Positions 1 through 5,164 of a stretch of 7,189 bases of DNA are shown one piece after another. The stretch lies in NCBI GenBank assembly GCA_024688095.1, contig JAILEJ010000218.1:1-7189 (forward strand), read 5' to 3'. The first letter of the stretch is position 1. Every line of letters starts with the position of its first letter. Source of the DNA: Butyrivibrio sp. Its GTDB lineage: Bacteria > Bacillota > Clostridia > Lachnospirales > Lachnospiraceae. The notes below the pieces were generated by a model. It worked only from the letters and a program-made list of their open reading frames with translations. It was not told where the DNA came from and searched no databases. The position numbers were made by a program, and so were the translations under genes.

Positions 1-2978
1 GAAATATTATGCCAGTTCCACCTCTGTTGCATACTGTACGTAAAGAGGTTCCCCTTTCCAAACTGTTCTGCTCCCGGCTGCTTATTACCATTAACTCCGA
101 ATCTGCAAGCATCATCAAAATTGTCATTATATTTTACAAGGAGCCAGATATAATATTTTCCCGGATTTTTGATATTTATCTTATAGTTAAGAGAAGGTGC
201 TTTTTCACTATCATCCCAATATTCTTTAGCTCCTTCAAGTCTCATGGCTATGCCATTTTGACCATCACTTTCAGCATAAATATGCTTCCAACTGCCTTCA
301 GTTTCATCAGAAGTACTTCTATAAAATTCAGAATTATCCCTTAAAGCAAGACTTGCATCAAAATATATCTTTCCATCATTCTCAGTTAGTTCTAAAATCG
401 TAGTATCCCTTGCTTTTCCATAATTTTCCTGGGATCTCTCATCACTCTTTACAAATAATCTGTTTATATCCCAGAAATCTTTTCCTGCATATAACATAGG
501 AAGCGGCTTAATATATTTATCATACTTTGCATAAAAATCATCTGCTTCAAGCTTTATCTCATCTATGGCATCATACTTTTCAGGACCAAGGTAACTGTAA
601 AACCAGCCATTATCATAAATAGCAAATTTAAAAAATGTAAAATATCTTGTTTTTGTAGAAATCTGTATAGTATGCTTTCCGGCCTCAAGGTATGGAAGTT
701 TAAATCTCATTTTCTCACAGTCATTTAAAACGTTTTCTCTCCATCCAGGCTTCCACTCATCAGTGCAAAGAGACTTAAGTTCAATACTATCTCCATTATC
801 TACGCAAACGATGCACGATATCTCACCTGTCTGATCAAGAGACATATATCTATATAGCTCAGCTTCAAAAGCTCCAGGCTTATCTGTTACAAAGTCTGCC
901 CTTATCAAAGCCTCCTCACCTGACTTAATATAAGCACATATTGCATCACCGCTTCCAAGTCCAATTCCTTTGATGCATCTAAAGCCAACGGCATTTTCCA
1001 CATCAAATTCATTTGCATGTATTACAATTCCGGAATTTACAGAACTTTTCTCTTTTAGTGATGAATCCTTTTCCTCTTTAACATATCGTCTTGCATCAGG
1101 ATGCATAGCCATAGGTGGTGGCAAAAAGCTTTCCGGAGTTACTATTCCATCCCACTTGCCACTGCTTACGACTTTATTATAGTAATATAATACGCATCTC
1201 TTTAATAAGTCAGCCCTCTTCATCTCTTCTATTTCTTCATCGCAGGCTTTATCATGAAATACGTCGTAGAGATATCTGCTTTTGTCAGAATGATAAAAAA
1301 CTTCATTTATATAAGCTGCCATGTCCAGCTTAAACAAAATCATCTGATAAAAAGAATCTCTTTCATTTTCAGGAAGCTTTAAATAAATCTCCCTTCCCTC
1401 ATTCGCATATTCCTTTATCTTCTGAAGCCTGAAATATGCCTCTCCGTTTTCCTGCGAAAACAGATCATTATCCATTAGTTCAAGCCTTCTTACATGTATA
1501 AGCTGCATGCACTCTTTGTATATCTTAGCTGCCCTTTTCATATCTATAGAAAAGTTTTCATCTAACCAGTTATTCAAAAAAGTATCTGCTGAATAGTCGA
1601 TTTTCTTACCGATATTCCAGGAAAGATGCATAAAGTAAGAAATGTCAATTTCAAGTGGCTTAAGAGCGCCAACATTTAAGATCCATAATTTCCTGATTCC
1701 TTCATCCCAGGATTTGGACAGTTCAAATTGCATCTGGCTTAATGGCTCACTGTTAAAAAGAAGATAACTCATTCCGGGATGTGCCCAGTATGAAGCATGA
1801 TAATATAATCCATTTCCTCCCGGATGCTTTTTCTCCTCTTCATTTGGAAATCTTCTAACGTATCCAAAATTATCATCAACCCATACAAGAGTAGCATTTT
1901 CCGGGACTTTTAAGCCATTATCGTAATATTGAAGAACCTCTTTGTATGGAATAAATATCTCAACAGGTTCTTCCACATGCTTATGAAGTATTTCTTCCTG
2001 CCTGTTCATTATCTTTTCAAGCAGCATTTTCTTCTTTTCAAATTTCTGCTGTTCATTCAGAGATTTATCTTCATCAATAGCTTTAGTTTCAAAGCCGGAA
2101 TCATGTATTCCGCGCATACCTATGGTATATGTAACATCATAATCCTTATTATCAATTACACTCTCTTCCCAGTATTCATCAATGATTCTGCTATTTTCCT
2201 CGGAAAAAGAATAATCATATTGTGCATTTACATAACCCTTTTTAGTAATCCATGGTTTCCACTCGTTCTGATTACTTCTAAGAAGCATATCGCAATGAGA
2301 TGTTCCAACAATGATTCCCATAGTATCCGCCAGCTTTGGCATACGCGGATCTCTGTTAAAATAGTCCACATGCATTGCAGGCCATATATAATTTGCCTTA
2401 AGCCTTAATAAAAGTTCAAAAATGTGTGAATAGGTCTCATACCCTATTGTATCATCACTGGTATGGAGCTTTGCCCAGCTCTCAAGCTCTTCTTCATCAT
2501 TTAAAAATATTCCCCTAAGTTCTACCATTGGATGATCAGTAAATAAAAAGTCATCCGGAAGACTGAACCTGTTTTTCTTCTTTACAGGTACATCTGCCCA
2601 GAAATACCAGGGACTTACCCCAAGCATCCCAGACAACTCATATATACCATAAATAGTTCCGCGCCTGTCTTTTCCAATGATATAAAGAGCTCCTTCTTTT
2701 TCACACAGCGCATAGCCCTCTTTAAAATATTGACCATTTCCATCTTTTGGTAATAAATCAAAAAGCCCATCATCATTTTCAGGCATTTCATCCAGGCAAT
2801 AAATGTTGATATCCCCTGTCACTCCGGAATCAGTGTCTTTGGATTCCGTAATTTCACATTCGCAACCCAGAACCATACTGATATCTTTTTTCAGGTTTCC
2901 AACCGCTATCTTTATTGCTTCTGAATAATTACTGCTGGTACTAATCTTTACTTCTGACTGATCATTTATGCCAAACAT
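1..2978 (-). CDS. GH115 xylan alpha-1,2-(4-O-methyl)glucuronidase, 3' end beyond window
   Basis: The frame is open from ATG at 2978 to the left edge (992 codons, no stop), so the C-terminus is missing. GH115 enzymes remove (4-O-methyl)glucuronic acid side groups from glucuronoxylan or its oligomers. Family signatures seen: RGTIYGIYELS followed by GVSPWYFWADVP (W124), WPAMHVDYFN (M202), DTMGIIVGTSHCD (M220), YTIGMRGIHDSGF (M288), WVDDNFGY (366-373), then YYHASYW and LWILNVGALKPLE. This fits an N-terminal alpha/beta domain (about 1-150), a TIM-barrel domain (about 155-480), a helical domain (to about 640) and two beta-rich modules (about 648-800 and 862-992). The second is cut at RWNWHNI. The N-terminus MFGINDQSEV is not a signal peptide, so the enzyme is probably cytoplasmic and acts on imported oligosaccharides (inference). 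AGGGGG lies 6 nt before the ATG and supports this start. The gene follows the kinase by 37 nt with no terminator, so it is likely the third gene of the operon. Catalytic carboxylates were not mapped individually. Confidence 0.95.
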   Translation of the reverse strand, partial: MFGINDQSEVKISTSSNYSEAIKIAVGNLKKDISMVLGCECEITESKDTDSGVTGDINIYCLDEMPENDDGLFDLLPKDGNGQYFKEGYALCEKEGALYIIGKDRRGTIYGIYELSGMLGVSPWYFWADVPVKKKNRFSLPDDFLFTDHPMVELRGIFLNDEEELESWAKLHTSDDTIGYETYSHIFELLLRLKANYIWPAMHVDYFNRDPRMPKLADTMGIIVGTSHCDMLLRSNQNEWKPWITKKGYVNAQYDYSFSEENSRIIDEYWEESVIDNKDYDVTYTIGMRGIHDSGFETKAIDEDKSLNEQQKFEKKKMLLEKIMNRQEEILHKHVEEPVEIFIPYKEVLQYYDNGLKVPENATLVWVDDNFGYVRRFPNEEEKKHPGGNGLYYHASYWAHPGMSYLLFNSEPLSQMQFELSKSWDEGIRKLWILNVGALKPLEIDISYFMHLSWNIGKKIDYSADTFLNNWLDENFSIDMKRAAKIYKECMQLIHVRRLELMDNDLFSQENGEAYFRLQKIKEYANEGREIYLKLPENERDSFYQMILFKLDMAAYINEVFYHSDKSRYLYDVFHDKACDEEIEEMKRADLLKRCVLYYYNKVVSSGKWDGIVTPESFLPPPMAMHPDARRYVKEEKDSSLKEKSSVNSGIVIHANEFDVENAVGFRCIKGIGLGSGDAICAYIKSGEEALIRADFVTDKPGAFEAELYRYMSLDQTGEISCIVCVDNGDSIELKSLCTDEWKPGWRENVLNDCEKMRFKLPYLEAGKHTIQISTKTRYFTFFKFAIYDNGWFYSYLGPEKYDAIDEIKLEADDFYAKYDKYIKPLPMLYAGKDFWDINRLFVKSDERSQENYGKARDTTILELTENDGKIYFDASLALRDNSEFYRSTSDETEGSWKHIYAESDGQNGIAMRLEGAKEYWDDSEKAPSLNYKINIKNPGKYYIWLLVKYNDNFDDACRFGVNGNKQPGAEQFGKGNLFTYSMQQRWNWHNI

Positions 2979-2984
2979 TAGCTG

Positions 2985-2990
2985 CCCCCT
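2985..2990 (-). promoter_or_regulatory. Ribosome binding site of the GH115 gene
   Basis: On the minus strand AGGGGG stands 6 nt before the ATG at 2978, a strong Shine-Dalgarno match at good spacing. It fixes the GH115 start. Further purine-rich sequence (GGAGAGAAGGA) lies just upstream. The 37-nt gap after the kinase stop holds no hairpin or promoter that I can see, which supports cotranscription. Confidence 0.75.
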
Positions 2991-3015
2991 TATCCTTCTC
3001 TCCGAATTTTTTATT

Positions 3016-4347
3016 CTAATTTTTCTTTGGCAAAAGCATTTCAACCCTAAACCAGTTATTATTATTTGTCAGGTTTACAAAGCCATCATATTTTTCAATG
3101 GAATATTTTATACTCTTAATTCCATATCCATGATATCCCTTATCTTTCTTGCTTGTAAGAGGTATTTTATTATCTTTGACAACAACTTCCTCACAATAAT
3201 TTTCGACAACAATAGCAATCATACTCTGCTTTTCAGATACGGTTACATGAATCATTCTCTTTTCTTTTTCCGGAAGCTGTATCTCATATTCGATAGCATT
3301 ATCCAACGCATTTCCAAAAATTGTACAAAGATCCATTACATGAATATGCTTAAGAAGTGTTCCATCAACAATAGAAACCAGCTGTATATCATGTTTTAGA
3401 CACACATTGCTCTTGCTGGTAAGAATCGTATCAAGTACATCATTTCCTGTTTTATTTTCTGCTTCGTACTTGCGAATACCTTCTTCAATCTCATCTATAT
3501 ACTCATTCTTCTTTTCCTGATTATTTTCCTCTTTTATGATTTGAAGCTGATGCTTAAGGTCATGATATTTCCTGTTAATAAGGTCAATATTTTCCTGTGA
3601 AGTTCTGTACTGAGAATACTGCATATACAAAATATTCTTTATAACATCAAGTTCATTTTTCCTGTCATCCTCAAGCTTCTGAATAAAAATGGCTTCAAGT
3701 ATTACAAAACCAGCAAGATCAATAAGCGTTCTGATATTAAATATTTCGACGCCACTTCCTCCACCAGAAAACGGTGTCTCTATCTCTGCATAGCTAAGAT
3801 TACTTACAACAAAAAATAATGCTGTAAGAAGTATAGTTGTAAAAAGCTGTTTGTTTGTAACAACGATATTATCCTTTTGAAGCTCATCAGGGAAAAGTTC
3901 AACTTCAATCTTATAAAAAGAAACAAAGAAAAGAATGTAGATAACAAGGCAGAACAGATGCCTGGTGACTATAGTATCATATTCACCAAGTACAAAATAA
4001 TAATAGTAAATCTGCCAGTTGAAGGCTGCGGCAAGCTCAGCAAACATAAATGCTTTGCAGCCCAGATATATAGCATAAGAAAGTGAAATCTCAAGAATAT
4101 ATTTTATAAGAATATTCATAAGACTTACTGCAACCGTCATTCCCACAAGCCATAATATATTTGATACAAGCCCGCAAAAATAATGGATTACAATAAGTGA
4201 GACAAATCCTAGAGATAGTGCAATAATTTTCTGCACAGGCTTCTTTTTTACCACATCAATCCCGCTATAAGCTGCAATGATAACAAGGCAGCTTAGAAAT
4301 TCAGCTATTGCAGTATATAATTTTGGAATATCCTGTAATTGTTCCAT
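3016..4347 (-). CDS. HPK10-type (AgrC/ComD-like) sensor histidine kinase, GHKL ATPase
   Basis: A 443-residue polytopic membrane sensor kinase that should phosphorylate the LytTR regulator encoded just upstream. The N-terminal ~225 residues hold about six or seven hydrophobic segments (near 12-28, 40-60, 62-82, 86-108, 128-146, 168-184 and 207-223). The extracytoplasmic loop before the last one is Gly-rich (TPFSGGGSG, 191-199). A helical region (about 224-300) carries the phospho-acceptor box KYHDLKHQ, with H262 the likely phosphorylated histidine. The ATPase domain shows the N-box FGNALDNAIEYE (344-355) and the G-box HGYGIKSI (406-413), and lacks a classical D-box, as is usual in the HPK10 class. 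Class members with known ligands mostly sense secreted peptides, but no peptide precursor gene is visible here, so the signal is unknown. The ATG is 3 nt after the regulator stop, with GGAG 6 nt before it, indicating translational coupling. The stop is TAG at 3016-3018. Confidence 0.94.
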   Translation of the reverse strand: MEQLQDIPKLYTAIAEFLSCLVIIAAYSGIDVVKKKPVQKIIALSLGFVSLIVIHYFCGLVSNILWLVGMTVAVSLMNILIKYILEISLSYAIYLGCKAFMFAELAAAFNWQIYYYYFVLGEYDTIVTRHLFCLVIYILFFVSFYKIEVELFPDELQKDNIVVTNKQLFTTILLTALFFVVSNLSYAEIETPFSGGGSGVEIFNIRTLIDLAGFVILEAIFIQKLEDDRKNELDVIKNILYMQYSQYRTSQENIDLINRKYHDLKHQLQIIKEENNQEKKNEYIDEIEEGIRKYEAENKTGNDVLDTILTSKSNVCLKHDIQLVSIVDGTLLKHIHVMDLCTIFGNALDNAIEYEIQLPEKEKRMIHVTVSEKQSMIAIVVENYCEEVVVKDNKIPLTSKKDKGYHGYGIKSIKYSIEKYDGFVNLTNNNNWFRVEMLLPKKN

Positions 4348-4350
4348 ATA

Positions 4351-5058
4351 TTACTCCGTCATATAAGAGGTCAGAGCTGACATAAATTCATTTTTCTTTC
4401 CTCTTGAAATCGCAATCATATTATCAAGTACTTTTACCTGTCCGCCCTGATAACCTGTTACATATTTTAAATTCACAAGGCATCCGCTGTTACACCTTCT
4501 GAAGTTATGCTCATACAGCATATTTTCCAGTTCTTTCATGGAATACTTGGTAGTCTCATATTGCCCGTTTTCTGTATAGAAAAAGAGTCTGTGACCCTGA
4601 CTTTCGATATATGCTATATCTGTTGTTTTAATCTTTTCAGCGCCATCCTTGTTATTTATCACAACATAACTGTCTTTATCATCTTTTGCACACATACGAA
4701 CAGCTTTTTTGACTGTTTCAGAAAAAGGAATATACGCAATTGGCTTAAGTATATAGTCAAGTGCATTTACCTTATAACCCCTTATCGCATACTGTGCCAT
4801 ATTGGTGACAAAAATAATTATTACTTCCTCATCAGTTTTGCGAATCTCCTCAGCTGCTTCCATTCCATTCATAAGACCCATTTCTATATCCATAAGAATA
4901 ATATCGAAATTGCAGGAATATCCGTCAACGAGGTCATAGCCATCACAAAATCTTGTGATGGCTATATCTGTTTTCTCTTCAGACGAAAATCTGTCGAGAT
5001 ACTCTTTTATTAAATTTGCCCATTTGTCTTCATCTTCGACAACTGCTATTCTTACCAT
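4351..5058 (-). CDS. LytTR-family response regulator (AgrA/ComE-like)
   Basis: A 235-residue two-component transcription factor. The receiver domain (about 1-120) has the acidic pocket E9/D10 in VVEDED, the phospho-acceptor D57 in DIILMDIEM, the switch residue T85 in IFVTN and the invariant K105 in DYILKP. A LytTR DNA-binding domain follows (about 133-232), with typical landmarks IAYIESQGH, FRRCNSGCLVNLKYV and ISRGKKNEF. Regulators of this type bind paired direct repeats upstream of target promoters. I found no convincing pair in the adjacent intergenic region, so the targets are unknown. An in-frame GTG at 5064 would add two residues, but the ATG at 5058 is preferred because AGG lies 5 nt before it, whereas the GTG overlaps that site. 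The gene is first in the regulator-kinase-GH115 operon, behind a predicted promoter and leader hairpin. Its coding sequence contains a perfect 13-bp inverted repeat at 4936-4965. Confidence 0.95.
   Translation of the reverse strand: MVRIAVVEDEDKWANLIKEYLDRFSSEEKTDIAITRFCDGYDLVDGYSCNFDIILMDIEMGLMNGMEAAEEIRKTDEEVIIIFVTNMAQYAIRGYKVNALDYILKPIAYIPFSETVKKAVRMCAKDDKDSYVVINNKDGAEKIKTTDIAYIESQGHRLFFYTENGQYETTKYSMKELENMLYEHNFRRCNSGCLVNLKYVTGYQGGQVKVLDNMIAISRGKKNEFMSALTSYMTE
4354..4357 (-). promoter_or_regulatory. Kinase ribosome binding site inside the regulator's last codons
   Basis: GGAG on the minus strand overlaps the final Thr/Glu codons of the response regulator and sits 6 nt before the kinase ATG at 4347. 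The regulator stop (TAA, 4353-4351) falls between the site and the start. This is the usual layout for translational coupling, so the two proteins are probably made in linked amounts. Confidence 0.7.
4936..4965. repeat. Perfect 13-bp inverted repeat inside the response regulator gene
   Basis: The arms 4936-4948 (atagccatcacaa) and 4953-4965 (ttgtgatggctat) are exact reverse complements around a 4-nt loop. They lie in codons of the receiver domain (IAITRFCDGYD), about 95-120 nt after the start codon. In the mRNA this would fold into a stable hairpin. No T-tract follows it in either direction, so it is not an ordinary intrinsic terminator. Function unknown; it may be coincidental. Confidence 0.8.
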
Positions 5059-5061
5059 ATA

Positions 5062-5066
5062 CACCT
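5062..5066 (-). promoter_or_regulatory. Weak ribosome binding site that sets the regulator start
   Basis: The minus strand reads AGGTG then TAT then ATG. The AGG core is 5 nt from the ATG at 5058, which favours that codon over the overlapping in-frame GTG at 5064. The match is weak compared with the GGAG and AGGGGG sites of the two downstream genes, suggesting lower translation of the regulator. Confidence 0.5.
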
Positions 5067-5081
5067 GCTATCAAGCGATAA

Positions 5082-5107
5082 AAGGGGCAAAAAAACTTTT
5101 GCCCCTT
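5082..5107 (-). terminator. GC-centred hairpin: GH3 terminator and/or leader attenuator of the TCS operon
   Basis: The arms 5082-5092 (aaggggcaaaa) and 5097-5107 (ttttgcccctt) pair perfectly over 11 bp with a 4-nt loop. GAT/ATC can extend the stem past a 2-nt bulge, to 5077-5110. On the minus strand the right half of the stem runs into TTTTATCGCTT, a short U-tract, so the GH3 transcript could terminate here with moderate efficiency. The plus-strand exit lacks a T-tract. The hairpin also lies downstream of the predicted promoter at 5132-5161, so the same structure would sit in the 5' leader of the regulator mRNA, 15 nt before its ribosome binding site. Confidence 0.6.
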
Positions 5108-5131
5108 ATCAGATTATCATTTCTATATTCA

Positions 5132-5161
5132 ATTATAATCTATTAATCGTTATATATACAA
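5132..5161 (-). promoter_or_regulatory. Predicted sigma-A promoter for the regulator-kinase-GH115 operon
   Basis: On the minus strand a perfect -10 hexamer TATAAT (5137-5132) is preceded by TTGTAT (5161-5156; 4 of 6 matches to TTGACA) with an 18-nt spacer, only 3 nt past the GH3 stop. Transcription would begin near 5125, giving a leader of about 65 nt that includes the hairpin at 5082-5107. The surroundings are very AT-rich, so chance matches are possible, but the perfect -10, spacing and position all fit. Confidence 0.55.
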
Positions 5162-5164
5162 ATA

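Noticed and set aside
1929..2408. Plus-strand open frame of 159 codons, together with the other plus-strand open frames across the window
   Set aside because: They lie antisense to the GH115, kinase, regulator or GH3 genes. They encode low-complexity Phe/Ile/Ser-rich peptides expected from the complement of AT-rich genes, and have no recognisable domain.
1440..3790. Catabolite-repression (cre-like) sites, for example near 1453 and 3770
   Set aside because: Only short GAAAAC fragments are present, without the palindromic partner, and they lie inside genes.
4955..5146. 63-codon plus-strand frame overlapping the intergenic region as a signal peptide precursor for the HPK10 kinase
   Set aside because: It overlaps the regulator antisense, has no clear ribosome binding site, and shows no processing motif of known autoinducing peptides.
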